A stretch of 64,000 bases of DNA from Arthrobacter globiformis NBRC 12137 (GCF_000238915.1 NZ_BAEG01000080.1:124001-188000); one strand, 5' to 3'. Counted from the first letter of the stretch, positions 43,569-52,440 are shown. Notes: generated from the letters alone by a model not told the origin. A program made the numbers and translations.

Positions 43569-45050
43569 TTAGCCGATCTTGTTGGCGGCTTCGGCGTCGG
43601 AGAGCGGTGCTGCGCCGAGGTTCGCGCGGAGCTTGGCGCCGAGTTCGGCGTCAACGTTGGTCCAGTACTGGATGGCGCGTTCCTTGATGTCGGAGCGCTT
43701 CACGCCGCCCACGGCACCGGTGATGGTGTCAAGGAAGCGGGCCTTTTCGGCGTCGTTGTAAACCTCGCGGTACAGCGCGCCGGCCTGGACGAAGTCGCCG
43801 TCCTCGGCGTGCAGGGAGTGAGCGGCGTGCGTCAGCTCGCCGTCGTTCTCCCAGCCGCCGCCAACAGCAGCCGGTTCAACCGCAGCGGGGCCACCGAACG
43901 TGTTCGGTGCGTAGACCGGCACGGAGGGAGCGTTGAACAGGAAGCGTCCCGCGCCGTCCTGGCTGTAGTTGTTGACCTGGTTCTTCGGCTGGTTCACCGG
44001 GATCTGGGCGTGGTTGGTGCCCACGCGGTAACGGTGTGCGTCGGCGTAGGAGAAGATCCGGGCCTGGAGCATCTTGTCCGGGGACGCGGCAATGCCGGGC
44101 ACGAAGTTCGACGGCGCGAAGGTGGCCTGTTCGATCTGCGCGAAGTAGTTCTCCGGGTTCCGGTTCAGTTCCATGGTGCCGACCTTGATCAGCGGGTAGT
44201 CCGCGTGCGGCCAGACCTTGGTCAGGTCGAACGGGTTGAAGCGGTAGGTCTTGGCGTCCTCGTAGGGCATGACCTGCACGTGCAGGTCCCAGGAGGGCAG
44301 GTTGCCGGCTTCGATGTTCTCGTGCAGGTCGCGGATGTAGAAGTCCGCGTCCGATCCGGCGAGGGCCTCGGCTTCTTCACCGGTGATGTTCTTCACGCCC
44401 TGGTTGGAGTGGAAGTGGTACTTAACCCAGAACCGCTCGCCTTCGGCGTTGATCCACTGGTAGGTGTGCGAGCCGTAGCCCTGCATTTCGCGCCAGGAGG
44501 CGGGCAGGCCGCGGTCACCCATCAGCCAGGTGACCTGGTGGGCGGACTCGGGGGACAGGGTCCAGAAGTCCCACTGCATGTCGGCGTCACGCAGGTGCGT
44601 GCCCGGCAGGCGCTTCTGGGAGTGGATGAAGTCCGGGAACTTGATGCCGTCGCGGATGAAGAACACCGGGGTGTTGTTGCCCACGAGGTCGTAGTTGCCC
44701 TCGGAGGTGTAGAACTTCACCGCGAAACCGCGAGGGTCACGCCAGGTGTCGGGGGAACCGTTCTCGCCTGCGACGGAGGAGAAACGGATCAGCATCTCGG
44801 TCTCAACACCGGGCTGCAGGAACGCGGCTTTAGTGTACTTGGAAACGTCCTCGGTGGCCTTGAACGTGCCGAAGGCGCCGCCGCCCTTGGCGTGCACCAC
44901 ACGCTCCGGAACCCGCTCGCGGTTGAACTGGGCCAGCTTCTCGACCAGGTAGTGGTCGGTCAGGATGATGGCACCGTCGGCGCCGACAGCCTTGGAGTGC
45001 GCGTCGGACGTAACCGGGGCACCTGACTGGGTCGTCGAAATGGCAGTCAT
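43569..45050 (-). CDS. katA: Heme catalase
   Basis: A 493-residue small-subunit monofunctional catalase that splits hydrogen peroxide. ATG 45050 has AGGAGA close upstream. Catalytic His in [12 protein letters not shown] (near residue 53), Asn in [10 protein letters not shown] (near 127) and the heme-ligand Tyr in [15 protein letters not shown] (near 338) are all present. NADPH-binding positions ([10 protein letters not shown] and nearby) are also typical of clade 3. It lies 18 bp after the Fur-family gene in the same direction, as in furA-katA pairs of other actinobacteria, and ends at a terminator. Confidence 0.96.
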   Translation of the reverse strand: MTAISTTQSGAPVTSDAHSKAVGADGAIILTDHYLVEKLAQFNRERVPERVVHAKGGGAFGTFKATEDVSKYTKAAFLQPGVETEMLIRFSSVAGENGSPDTWRDPRGFAVKFYTSEGNYDLVGNNTPVFFIRDGIKFPDFIHSQKRLPGTHLRDADMQWDFWTLSPESAHQVTWLMGDRGLPASWREMQGYGSHTYQWINAEGERFWVKYHFHSNQGVKNITGEEAEALAGSDADFYIRDLHENIEAGNLPSWDLHVQVMPYEDAKTYRFNPFDLTKVWPHADYPLIKVGTMELNRNPENYFAQIEQATFAPSNFVPGIAASPDKMLQARIFSYADAHRYRVGTNHAQIPVNQPKNQVNNYSQDGAGRFLFNAPSVPVYAPNTFGGPAAVEPAAVGGGWENDGELTHAAHSLHAEDGDFVQAGALYREVYNDAEKARFLDTITGAVGGVKRSDIKERAIQYWTNVDAELGAKLRANLGAAPLSDAEAANKIG

Positions 45051-45068
45051 TGTTCTCCTATTTCTTAA

Positions 45069-45542
45069 TTACTTGTCATTTACGTTTGCAGGAAGTTTTT
45101 GGGCCCGCTGGCACTCTCCGCAGATCCCCTGGTACATGACATCCGCGATCTGGATGGTCATGGGGTGGGAATTCTCGCTCCAGTGCGGGGTCAGGCACGG
45201 GGCATGGCCGACAGCGCAGTCAACGTCCTCCACCCGCCCGCAGCTGATGCAGATCGCGTGGTGGTGGTTGTCTCCCACCCGCGTCTCATACAGCGCCGGG
45301 GAATGCGGAGGTTCGAATCTGCGCAGCATCTGCAGGTCAGTGAGATCACCCAGCACCACGTACACGGACTGCGCCGTCAGTTCCGGCAGTTCCTCGCGGG
45401 CAGCCGCAAGGATGTTTTCCGCCGGGGAGTGCGGGTGATGCTCGACGGCGGCCAGGACCGCCAGCCGCTGCTTGGTCACCCGGCGGCCGTGGGCGCGCAG
45501 AGCCGCGGCCCATGCTTCGTGGCTTTCCGGGTGATCGGTCAT
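45069..45542 (-). CDS. furA: Fur/PerR family regulator of the catalase gene
   Basis: A 157-residue DNA-binding metalloregulator. The winged helix spans residues 10-90 (RVTKQRLAVLAAVEHHPHSP ... LTAQSVYVVLGDLTDL). The metal sites are the HHHAICISCGRVEDVDC cluster (residues 93-109) and a C-terminal CGEC pair giving the CxxC/CxxC structural zinc. Position upstream of katA indicates a peroxide sensor (FurA/PerR type) rather than an iron regulator. ATG 45542 follows GGAG. A 25-bp Fur-box-like palindrome covers its promoter region, so it should be autoregulated. Confidence 0.9.
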   Translation of the reverse strand: MTDHPESHEAWAAALRAHGRRVTKQRLAVLAAVEHHPHSPAENILAAAREELPELTAQSVYVVLGDLTDLQMLRRFEPPHSPALYETRVGDNHHHAICISCGRVEDVDCAVGHAPCLTPHWSENSHPMTIQIADVMYQGICGECQRAQKLPANVNDK

Positions 45543-45557
45543 GACTCCATTGAAACA

Positions 45558-45582
45558 CTTATTTTGACTAGATCACAATAAG
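45558..45582. promoter_or_regulatory. PerR/Fur-type operator
   Basis: CTTATTTTGA (45558-45567) and TCACAATAAG (45573-45582) are inverted repeats with 9 of 10 matches around CTAGA. The AT-rich palindrome stands out in this GC-rich window and lies between furA and the divergent MFS gene; it matches the shape of actinobacterial FurA sites. Confidence 0.75.
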
Positions 45583-45606
45583 GCGAGGCTAAGTTCCTGC
45601 TGAGAC

Positions 45607-45612
45607 TAGAGT
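45607..45612 (+). promoter_or_regulatory. Leaderless -10 element of the MFS gene at 45619
   Basis: TAGAGT ends six bases before GTG 45619; no ribosome binding site between. Confidence 0.4.
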
Positions 45613-45618
45613 TGCCGG

Positions 45619-46890
45619 GTGGGAAAACTTCTGGCTGACATCACTCCGCTGCGCGAGAGCCCTGACTTCCGGCGGCTGTGGCTGGGGTCGGCGGTCTCCA
45701 ATGTGGGCAGCCAGCTCACCCTCGTGGCGGTCGGCCTGGAGGTATACCGGCTCACCCAGGACAGCCTGTACGTCGGGCTGCTCAGCATCTTTGCCCTGGT
45801 GCCACTGGTGCTGGGCGGACTGCTGGGCGGATCAATCGCCGACTCCCACGACCGCCGGACGGTGGCTCTTCTGTCGTCCGCAGTGCTGTGGCTGACCACC
45901 GGCGGGCTCGCCCTCCAGGCGTGGCTGCAGGTGGGCAATGTGTGGCTGCTGTACGCCCTCGTGGCCGTGCAGAGCGGTGCCCAGGCGATCAACCAGCCTG
46001 CCCGCAGCGCCATCATTCCCGCGCTGTTGCGGAAAGAGCTCCTGCCGGCCGCCAACGCACTGAACATGGTGACGTTCGGGCTGTCCATGACGGCGGGGCC
46101 GCTGCTCGCCGGTGTCCTGGTGGCCAGCGTCGGCTTCGGGTGGACCTACACGCTGGACGTCGTCAGCTTCGTCTTTGCCTTCTGGGCCCTGCTGAAACTC
46201 CCTCCCATGCCGCCTGGCGAGGCGGCGGGCCGGGCCGGTATGCGGTCCGTGGTGGAGGGATTCCGGTTCCTGGGTACGCGGCCCAACCTGCGGATGACGT
46301 TTATCCTCGACCTCATCGCCATGATCCTCGCCCAGCCGCGGGCGCTGCTACCCGCCATCGGCGCCCTCATGATCGGCGGCGGGGAAACCACGGTGGGCGT
46401 CCTGCTGGCGTCCGTCGCGGTGGGCGCCTTCCTCGCCGGCCTCTTTTCCGGGCCGCTCGGCGCGGTGCGGCGGCAGGGGACCGCGGTGGTGTGGTCGGTC
46501 ATGGGCTGGGGCGCTTCTTTTGCTGCGTTCGGCCTCGTGGTGGTGCTGGCCGGGCGGTCCGGCTCCGGCGGCGTGACCTTCTGGCTGGTTCCGGCGGCGA
46601 TATGCTGCGGCCTGGCGGGCATTGCGGACTCGGTGAGTGCAGTCTTCCGCACCACTATCCTGCAGGCCGCGACCCCCGACCACCTGCGCGGCCGGCTTCA
46701 GGGAGTCTTCATTGTGGTGGTCGCCGGCGGGCCGAGGCTGGGCGACATGCTGGCAGGCGGCGGCACTAAAATTCTTAGTGAGGGCTGGGTCCTGCTGCTC
46801 GGCGGCCTCCTGTGCATCGTGGGGGCCTGGATGGTGGCGCGGTGGCAATCCGGCTTCCTGAAGTACGACGCGCGGAATCCCGTTCCGTAG
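45619..46890 (+). CDS. MFS transporter (EntS-like, MFS_3 type)
   Basis: A 423-residue, 12-helix exporter of the branch that includes the enterobactin exporter EntS and many drug efflux pumps. Marks: SPDFRRLWLGSAVSNVGSQL at the N-terminus, LLGGSIADSHDRRTVALLSS (motif A) near residue 72, PARSAIIPALLRKELLPAANA near residue 130 and DHLRGRLQGVFIVVVAGGP near residue 355. It starts at GTG 45619 with a TAGAGT -10 six bases away, so it is probably leaderless. It is divergent from furA across the PerR-type box; control by peroxide or iron is possible but not shown. Confidence 0.85.
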   Translation: MGKLLADITPLRESPDFRRLWLGSAVSNVGSQLTLVAVGLEVYRLTQDSLYVGLLSIFALVPLVLGGLLGGSIADSHDRRTVALLSSAVLWLTTGGLALQAWLQVGNVWLLYALVAVQSGAQAINQPARSAIIPALLRKELLPAANALNMVTFGLSMTAGPLLAGVLVASVGFGWTYTLDVVSFVFAFWALLKLPPMPPGEAAGRAGMRSVVEGFRFLGTRPNLRMTFILDLIAMILAQPRALLPAIGALMIGGGETTVGVLLASVAVGAFLAGLFSGPLGAVRRQGTAVVWSVMGWGASFAAFGLVVVLAGRSGSGGVTFWLVPAAICCGLAGIADSVSAVFRTTILQAATPDHLRGRLQGVFIVVVAGGPRLGDMLAGGGTKILSEGWVLLLGGLLCIVGAWMVARWQSGFLKYDARNPVP

Positions 46891-46930
46891 CGGAGGTGCC
46901 GGTTCCGACTTCTGAGCTGTGGAGGAAAAA

Positions 46931-47800
46931 TTGCACAATCACCACAACGGACTGAAAACGGCGGCGCTGTTCGGCGTGCTGTGGGCGATCCTGCTGGGCC
47001 TGGGCGCCCTCATCGCCGCCAATACCCGCAGCTCGGCCCCGATCCTGATCATGGCGCTGATCGGCGTGGGGACCACGGCCTACGGCTACTGGAACAGCGA
47101 CAAGATCGCACTACGCTCCATGCAGGCCTACCCCGTCACCGAAGCCCAGGCACCGCAGCTGTACCAGATGGTCCGGGAGCTCTCCGTCCGTGCGAACCAG
47201 CCGATGCCGCGGATTTACGTCTCGCCCACCATGGCGCCCAACGCCTTCGCCACCGGGCGGAACCCGCAGAACGCGGCGGTCTGCTGCACGGAGGGGATCC
47301 TGCAGCTTCTCACCCCACGGGAACTTCGAGGTGTCCTCGGCCACGAGCTCATGCACGTCTACAACCGTGACATCCTGACCTCGTCCGTGGCCGCGGCGGT
47401 TGCCGGCGTCATCACCTCGGTGGGGCAGATGCTGCTGTTCTTTGGCGGCGGGGACAGGCGTAATTCGAACCCGCTGGCCCTCATCGCCATGGCGCTGCTG
47501 GCACCGCTGGCAGCCTCACTGATCCAGGTGGCCATCTCCCGTACCCGGGAGTACGACGCCGACGAGGACGGTTCGCAGCTCACCGGCGATCCGCTGGCAC
47601 TCGCCTCCGCCCTGCGCAAGATCCACCAGGGCGTCCAGGCCGCACCGCTCCCGCCGGACCAGCGGCTGGTCAACGCCTCGCACCTGATGATCGCCAACCC
47701 CTTCCGCGGCGGCGGGCTCAGCAAGCTGTTCGCGACGCACCCGCCGATGCAGGACCGCATCAGCCGCCTTGAGCGGATGGCGGGCCGGCCGCTCGGCTGA
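46931..47800 (+). CDS. htpX: Membrane zinc protease HtpX
   Basis: A 289-residue M48 family protease that degrades misfolded membrane proteins. TTG 46931 is chosen because GGAGGAAAAA lies directly upstream and the protein then starts [14 protein letters not shown], as in relatives; the in-frame GTG at 46919 would overlap that site. Two N-terminal helices (about residues 10-50), the zinc motif [12 protein letters not shown] (near residue 137), two further helices, and the third zinc ligand region [12 protein letters not shown] (near residue 205) are present. The C-terminus [17 protein letters not shown] is also typical. Confidence 0.93.
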   Translation: MHNHHNGLKTAALFGVLWAILLGLGALIAANTRSSAPILIMALIGVGTTAYGYWNSDKIALRSMQAYPVTEAQAPQLYQMVRELSVRANQPMPRIYVSPTMAPNAFATGRNPQNAAVCCTEGILQLLTPRELRGVLGHELMHVYNRDILTSSVAAAVAGVITSVGQMLLFFGGGDRRNSNPLALIAMALLAPLAASLIQVAISRTREYDADEDGSQLTGDPLALASALRKIHQGVQAAPLPPDQRLVNASHLMIANPFRGGGLSKLFATHPPMQDRISRLERMAGRPLG

Positions 47801-47817
47801 CGGCCGCCGTCGTACCC

Positions 47818-47918
47818 TGCGACGCGCACCGCACCATGCGACGCGCATAATGCCCGGCGCGGCTGGAATACCCTTAGCGAGCGGAAAGTTGCGCGTCGCC
47901 TGATCAGTTGCGCGTCAT
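47818..47918. repeat. Cluster of four TGCGACGCGCA-type short repeats
   Basis: Two direct copies of TGCGACGCGCA (47818-47828, 47837-47847) face two inverted relatives, TTGCGCGTCGC (47889-47899) and TTGCGCGTCAT (47908-47918). The last overlaps the stop codon of the acetyltransferase gene. They can fold into a multi-branched hairpin between convergent genes. Confidence 0.5.
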
Positions 47919-48376
47919 CAGACCAGCGAGCGGGCGTAGCAGACGGACAGCGGCTCGCCCTCGTAGGGCCCGAAGTTGTCGATCAGGCGGTAGCCCTCGC
48001 GCTCGTAGAAGCGGATGGCGTCGGGCTGGGCTGTGCCGGTTTCCAGCTTGAGCTCGCTCAGGCCCAGGCGGGCGGCCTCGGCTTCCAGGCTTCGCAAAAC
48101 CGCCGTGGCGGCTCCGCTTCCGCGGTGGTGGGGCAGCACGAACATCCTCTTGATCTCAGCCGATGCGGCGTCCAGCCGGCGCAGGGCGCCGCAGGCGATG
48201 GCTGTCCCCTCGTGGTTCCGGGCCACCAGGAACACGGTGATGTCCTCGGCGCTGGGCGCGGAACCCGGCTCGTGGTCGTCGCTGCCGTAGCGGGCGTCCA
48301 GTTCACTCCGCTGCATGCTGCGGAGCCTCGCCCCGTCCTCGGCGTCCCACGGTTCAGGGGTGACCGCGAACTTCAT
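47918..48376 (-). CDS. GNAT family N-acetyltransferase
   Basis: A 152-residue cytosolic acetyltransferase. The acetyl-CoA binding motif A is VLPHHRGSGAATAVLRSLE (about residues 80-98), preceded by the beta strand AEIKRMFV and followed by LKLETGTAQPDAIRFYEREG, a classic GNAT ending. AAAGGAC lies about six bases upstream of ATG 48376. The substrate is unknown. The closing YRLIDNFGPYEGEPLSVCYARSL is shared with small GNATs of soil actinobacteria. Confidence 0.85.
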   Translation of the reverse strand: MKFAVTPEPWDAEDGARLRSMQRSELDARYGSDDHEPGSAPSAEDITVFLVARNHEGTAIACGALRRLDAASAEIKRMFVLPHHRGSGAATAVLRSLEAEAARLGLSELKLETGTAQPDAIRFYEREGYRLIDNFGPYEGEPLSVCYARSLV

Positions 48377-48413
48377 GCTCTGTCCTTTCGTCGCGACACG
48401 GAACGTTGCCCAT

Positions 48414-48471
48414 GACGCGCTAACGGGCTGCCGACACCCGAATTCCAGTGTCGGCAGCCCGTTGGCGCGTC
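48414..48471 (-). terminator. Strong terminator of the YajQ gene
   Basis: A 24-bp stem (48414-48437 with 48448-48471) with one T-G wobble and a 10-nt loop, between the YajQ stop and the GNAT start. Confidence 0.8.
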
Positions 48472-48533
48472 GCGAGACCGTTTCCGGGTCGACGCGTGTG
48501 CGGTGTGCGGTCGGCGGGAGCTGCGGAAGTTTC

Positions 48534-49025
48534 CTAGCTGCGGAAGTTGACGAACTGCAGGTCTGCCTCGTCGAAGTCCTTCAGCAGTGCCATGGTGGCC
48601 TGCAGATCGTCGCGGGACTTGGACGTGACGCGGAGTTCATCGCCCTGGATCTGGGACTTGACGGACTTCGGGGCCTCGTCGCGGATGAGCTTGTTGATCT
48701 TCTTGGCGAGGTCCTGTGCGATGCCTTCCTTGATGGAGGCCTCCAGCCGGTATTCCTTGCCGGATGCGTAGGGCTCGCCGGTGTCCAGGGACTTGAGTGA
48801 GATGCCGCGGCGGATGAGCTTGGACTGCAGCACGTCAAGGACAGCCAGGACGCGCTCCTCTGAGTTCGCCTTCATCAGGATCTTTTCGCCGCTGAAGTCG
48901 ACCTCGGCACCGACGCCCTTGAAGTCGTACCGCTGGGCGAGTTCCTTCTGCGCCTGGTTCAGCGCGTTGGCCACCTCCTGCTTGTCTACCTTGCTTACGA
49001 CGTCGAATGTGGACTCGCCTGCCAT
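48534..49025 (-). CDS. YajQ family nucleotide (cyclic di-GMP)-binding protein
   Basis: A 163-residue protein of the UPF0234/YajQ family; some members bind cyclic di-GMP. ATG 49025 has AAAGGAGA three bases upstream and gives the normal length (MAGESTFDVVSKVDKQEVAN). The two ferredoxin-like halves carry ELAQRYDFKGVGAEVDFSG and the late SVKSQIQGDELRVTSKSRDDLQ; the C-terminus DEADLQFVNFRS is family-defining. The gene is single and ends at a strong hairpin. Confidence 0.93.
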   Translation of the reverse strand: MAGESTFDVVSKVDKQEVANALNQAQKELAQRYDFKGVGAEVDFSGEKILMKANSEERVLAVLDVLQSKLIRRGISLKSLDTGEPYASGKEYRLEASIKEGIAQDLAKKINKLIRDEAPKSVKSQIQGDELRVTSKSRDDLQATMALLKDFDEADLQFVNFRS

Positions 49026-49223
49026 GACTCTCCTTTGCTGGTGCATGCGTCGCCCGGGCGGTGAGGCTCCGGGCAGGGTGTGATATCTGGATTCCAGCGT
49101 AGTACGGATGGCAAGGATGTGAAGGTGGGCGCCATTCACAGTTCACTCATAGCCGAGTCATGGCGGGAACGAAGTTTCGGCGCCCACAGTTGTAGCAGTT
49201 GGAAGCCGCTCGGAAGGAAAGCA

Positions 49224-49478
49224 ATGACCCATAAGGCCGTCCGCTACGTCACCAGGTCCACCGCCGCAGCCGCCGGGACCATCGCCACCGCCGCCTCCTC
49301 CGTGGCCGCCGCTGCCGTGGCGGCATCCATCATTCTCAGCCCCGTAGCTGACGCGTCGACCCGGCTGGAGGGAGTGCAGGCGGATCTCCAGCGGGCAGTG
49401 CAGCTCAACCAAATCACCGAGGAGCAGGCGCTGCGGTTTGAGGCCAAGCTTGCCGGCCGGATCCTTGGCGAAGCCTGA
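49224..49478 (+). CDS. Small exported or membrane-anchored hypothetical protein
   Basis: An 84-residue protein from ATG 49224, which follows GGAAGGAAA. A basic start (MTHKAVRYVTRST) leads into a long Ala-rich hydrophobic stretch (about residues 14-42), consistent with a signal peptide or anchor ending near ADA. The rest is a helical, polar segment (RLEGVQADLQRAVQLNQITEEQALRFEAKL). I do not recognise a family. It lies just upstream of tRNA-Tyr on the same strand but is separated by 115 bp. Confidence 0.55.
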   Translation: MTHKAVRYVTRSTAAAAGTIATAASSVAAAAVAASIILSPVADASTRLEGVQADLQRAVQLNQITEEQALRFEAKLAGRILGEA

Positions 49479-49593
49479 TTTTCCGCGGATTTCGGGACTG
49501 CGGATCCCCGATTTTATTCTTCGGCAGAAGTTCTGTAAGGTTGTCTTGCCGCGGTGATGGAAACAAAGCCGTGGTGATCTTCTTTTGAAGTTC

Positions 49594-49675
49594 GGCAGAT
49601 TACCCGAGCGGCCAAAGGGGGCTGACTGTAAATCAGCTGGCAACGCCTACGGGGGTTCGAATCCCTCATCTGCCA
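49594..49675 (+). tRNA. tRNA-Tyr (anticodon GTA)
   Basis: A class II tRNA with acceptor arms GGCAGAT (from 49594) and ATCTGCC (to 49674), D arm ACCCGAGCGGCCAAAGG, anticodon stem-loop CTGACTGTAAATCAG with GTA at 49628-49630, a long variable arm and the T arm GGGGGTTCGAATCCC. CCA is not encoded. Confidence 0.95.
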
Positions 49676-49686
49676 CCCACGGGAAG

Positions 49687-49727
49687 ACCCGTCTGACCTA
49701 CCAATAGGTAGGAAGGGCGGGTTTTTT
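49687..49727 (+). terminator. Terminator of tRNA-Tyr
   Basis: A stem with CCCG/CGGG outer and CCTACC/GGTAGG inner pairs (about 49688-49721) is followed by TTTTTT (49722-49727). Confidence 0.85.
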
Positions 49728-49800
49728 CATGCCCTCAATCGGAGGAAGAATGCGGCCGGCAGGAAGAAGCGGTGGCTCTCCCTCTTTGCGCTGGCTCTTA

Positions 49801-50850
49801 CTACGGTGCGGGACGGGTGCCTGCGTCCGTGCCAGACCCGGACGTTGGAACAAAGTTCCAGTCGAAAGACCCGTTGGCGCGGAGTGTCATCCTGAGGAAA
49901 CCGTGAGTGTCGCTGAACCGCTTCACGATGTACGGCGGACTGCTAGTGAAGGATCGGAGACCGATACCTCCCGTGGAAACCTGGAACGCAGTCATCCCGT
50001 CACCGACGCACTGGTCGGCGTTGTTGACCGGACATGAGCGTTCGTAGTTGTGTTGTGAGCCTGACAGGGTGAGCCGCACCCGGTGCTTCCACATGACGTC
50101 GATCCACGGTTTGAGGTCAGTGGACCGGCGATGTCCGGCGGTGTCCGACGTGAAGTACGGGTCGTGGTGCACGACCGCCAGGTGCTTACCCGCGGCCCGC
50201 GCGGCGGCGAGGTCTTTGTCCAGCCACGCCGTCAACGTCTGCGCCTGTGTCGGGCTGTACCGCCAGTGCGCGGACGAAAGGAACGCGAAGTGCCAGTTTC
50301 CGAAGTCCTTCGAGTACGGTTGCCCGTTCCTGATGAACCCACGCTCCTGGTTGATTGCAGCCTTCGCGGAGGCACCGGGGCATTGGCCGTTCATAAAGTT
50401 GTCGAGGTCTTCGTTCCGTCCGGGTTGCCAGTCATGGTTAGGTGCGGACACCCAGTACAGCTTGGGTTTTGTGCCACCCCAAAGCGGCGTCCAGTACTTC
50501 ACGTAGTCAGCGCAGTACGGGGTGTCGTACTGGAAGTCCCCGAGCCCCAGGAACGCGTCAATCTGCTTGTTCTGCACGAGCGCAGTGATCGCCGCTCCGT
50601 TCCGCCCGGACGGGCTATCGCGGGCAAACGAGTTCTCGCCGTTCATGTCACCGACAGCAGCGATCCTCACGTCACCAGAACGTACGGCGGTCTCGGTGGG
50701 TAACGGTGGGCGTGGCGCAGCCTGAGTCGCAGTTGGTTGTGGCACCCCCTCACCGTTGTCACCACTGCCGAAAGCGAGGGACACGGCCCAGAGACCAGCA
50801 ACGCCCAGGAGGAAAGCGGACGTTCCAGCGATAAGACGACTGCGGCGCAT
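49801..50850 (-). CDS. Secreted metallophosphoesterase (purple acid phosphatase-like)
   Basis: A 349-residue exported phosphatase-like protein. Signal peptide: MRRSRLIAGTSAFLLGVAGL and the following hydrophobic residues (about 5-28), then a Pro/Thr linker. Metal-binding motifs in order: AAVGDMNG (near 65), LGLGDFQYD (near 100), APNHDW (near 135), VVHHDPYF (near 230) and GSQHNYERSC (near 265). The last corresponds to the usual GHxHxYER with GH replaced by GS. The base composition is somewhat lower in GC than neighbours, and the gene lies next to tRNA-Tyr, so it may be a transferred gene. The substrate is unknown. Confidence 0.8.
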   Translation of the reverse strand: MRRSRLIAGTSAFLLGVAGLWAVSLAFGSGDNGEGVPQPTATQAAPRPPLPTETAVRSGDVRIAAVGDMNGENSFARDSPSGRNGAAITALVQNKQIDAFLGLGDFQYDTPYCADYVKYWTPLWGGTKPKLYWVSAPNHDWQPGRNEDLDNFMNGQCPGASAKAAINQERGFIRNGQPYSKDFGNWHFAFLSSAHWRYSPTQAQTLTAWLDKDLAAARAAGKHLAVVHHDPYFTSDTAGHRRSTDLKPWIDVMWKHRVRLTLSGSQHNYERSCPVNNADQCVGDGMTAFQVSTGGIGLRSFTSSPPYIVKRFSDTHGFLRMTLRANGSFDWNFVPTSGSGTDAGTRPAP

Positions 50851-50964
50851 GGTGTGCCTCCCGTCATTGGGGTGCGATGTGTGCTGCTGCGGTTACGCCC
50901 GGTAGGACTGACTTCGAGTGTAGAGCAAAGCCCGGCCAGGCTACGGAAGGATTCATCGGCGCCG

Positions 50965-52038
50965 TCAGTTGAGCGCGATGACTAGCATCTGGGTGGTGCC
51001 CGGAATGCAGGTCTGCAGGACTGCCCGGGGGAACCCGCCGAACACCGCGGCGACGTCGTTGGTGGTGCCGGGGTTCGGCACCTGGCCCCGGGCCGAGACC
51101 CGGTACGAGCCGTAGCCCGGGAGGTCGACGCGCTCACCGACGCTGATTCCTGAGAACCGGGCCCAGCCGCCACAGAAGTCGTGCTCGGTGATGAAGAGCG
51201 AGTATCCGTCGGTGGGCGTGAAGTGGATGGGCCCGATGCAGCTGTCCACCATCGCCTGGCCGCCGGCGCCAGCCACATAGATGGTCCGCACCGCAGGAGC
51301 GGGTGCCGGTGCAGGAACCGGTGCGGGCGCTGGGGCCGGAGCGGGAGCCGGTGCGGACAACGCGGGGCCGCTGAGCTTGAGCACCTGGCCCGGAACAATG
51401 ACGGAGCTGGGGCCAAGGCCATTGGCTGCCAGCACACCGCCGGTGCTGACGTTGAAGCGTGCCGCGATGGAACTGACCGTGTCGCCGGCAGCCACCCGGT
51501 AGGTGGTGGGCTTGGGCGCAGGGGCCGGCGCAACCTTGCGGACAGTTGCGGTTTTCAGGGGCGCCTTTACTGTCGCCTTGGTTGGCGGCTTGGCAGTTGG
51601 CTTCGACGGAGCTTTGGCCTGCGCCGTGGTGGCGGGTGCCGCGGCCACAGCCTTGGCCGGCACACTGGCAGCCGGCACGCTGGCGGCCGGCACGCTGGCG
51701 GCCGGTGCGGCGGCTGCCGGTGCGGCGGCTGCCGCGGACGACGTCGCGGGTGCGGGCTGTTCGACGGCGGCCGGTTGGCCGACGGCGGCAGCCGGGTTCC
51801 CGCCGTCGGACGCCACCAGCGCACTGACGCCCGCCGACGCCGCCAACAGAGCGGCGGACACGGCAGCAGAAATGAGCAGCAGCCGGGCAGCGGGCCTGCC
51901 GGCCAGCGGTGCATGCCGGCCCCGGACAGGGCTGACGTAGCTTTCCGGCTCCGGTGTGCTCAGCGCCGGGGGAAGGCGCCGCTGATCGTTGTCGAGGCCA
52001 GACGCCTTCTGGGGATCTGGCGTCTCCTGTTGGTTCAT
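50965..52038 (-). CDS. Membrane-anchored LysM protein with sortase-like C-terminal domain
   Basis: A 357-residue protein from ATG 52038 (AAAGG seven bases upstream). A polar cytosolic N-terminus (1-50), one hydrophobic helix (about 52-75) and an Ala/Pro/Lys/Thr-rich spacer (80-180) precede a LysM wall-binding domain (about 182-226: TYRVAAGDTVSSIAARFNVS). After a second Ala-Pro spacer, the last 105 residues resemble a sortase: His in FITEHDFCGGWARFSG, then VDLPGYGSYRVSARG and VLQTCIPGTTQMLVIAL, where TC would be the catalytic Cys. The Arg normally following is Gln here. It likely works at the cell wall; transpeptidase activity is doubtful. Confidence 0.75.
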   Translation of the reverse strand: MNQQETPDPQKASGLDNDQRRLPPALSTPEPESYVSPVRGRHAPLAGRPAARLLLISAAVSAALLAASAGVSALVASDGGNPAAAVGQPAAVEQPAPATSSAAAAAPAAAAPAASVPAASVPAASVPAKAVAAAPATTAQAKAPSKPTAKPPTKATVKAPLKTATVRKVAPAPAPKPTTYRVAAGDTVSSIAARFNVSTGGVLAANGLGPSSVIVPGQVLKLSGPALSAPAPAPAPAPAPVPAPAPAPAVRTIYVAGAGGQAMVDSCIGPIHFTPTDGYSLFITEHDFCGGWARFSGISVGERVDLPGYGSYRVSARGQVPNPGTTNDVAAVFGGFPRAVLQTCIPGTTQMLVIALN

Positions 52039-52440
52039 GGCCGACCTTTGCTTCGTGCGCAGGCGGGTTTCCGGGTGCGCGGCGGACGGTGACGCGCAGA
52101 CACAGGAGGCGCTCGGGCCCAAGGGCGGAAGCGGGGCATATGGGGCGCATGACCGCTATTCATGAGTGGTGCACGCTGCTCGCTAACGTGCCGGCCCCAG
52201 CCCTGATTCGAGTGTAGGAAGCACGGCAGGGCCCCGCACGAGTAGGGAATACCTGTTTTTCCGGGAGAGGGCACTTGTTTTGCCGCATTAGCCGCAGGTT
52301 TCGCGTGGAGCGCCGTGGAGTGCAGACTGCCCAGGGTGCCTGAGCCCGAGTGGCGGGCGCAGAATATTCCCGGTGACGCGGGGAGCGAACAAGGCTCCCG
52401 CGCGCGGGACTTACGGACACGCCTCGCGTACGGTTGAACC
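52039..52440. other. 402-bp intergenic region between LysM and thioredoxin genes
   Basis: A divergent spacer holding the promoters of both genes. I see the thioredoxin -10 (52429-52434), the LysM ribosome binding site near 52045, and no supported gene. A cyclic di-AMP riboswitch, expected before some LysM/Rpf genes, was looked for on the minus strand; its conserved end motif was not found. Confidence 0.5.
52429..52434 (+). promoter_or_regulatory. Leaderless -10 element of the thioredoxin gene
   Basis: TACGGT ends six bases before ATG 52441, with no ribosome binding site. Confidence 0.4.

Noticed and set aside
43536..45026. Plus-strand open frame of 496 codons opposite catalase
   Set aside because: Catalase on the minus strand has all catalytic residues; the antisense frame has no family signature.
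52039..52300. Cyclic di-AMP (ydaO) riboswitch before the LysM gene
   Set aside because: I looked for the conserved closing motif and the GGTGAATC-like core on the minus strand and did not find them.
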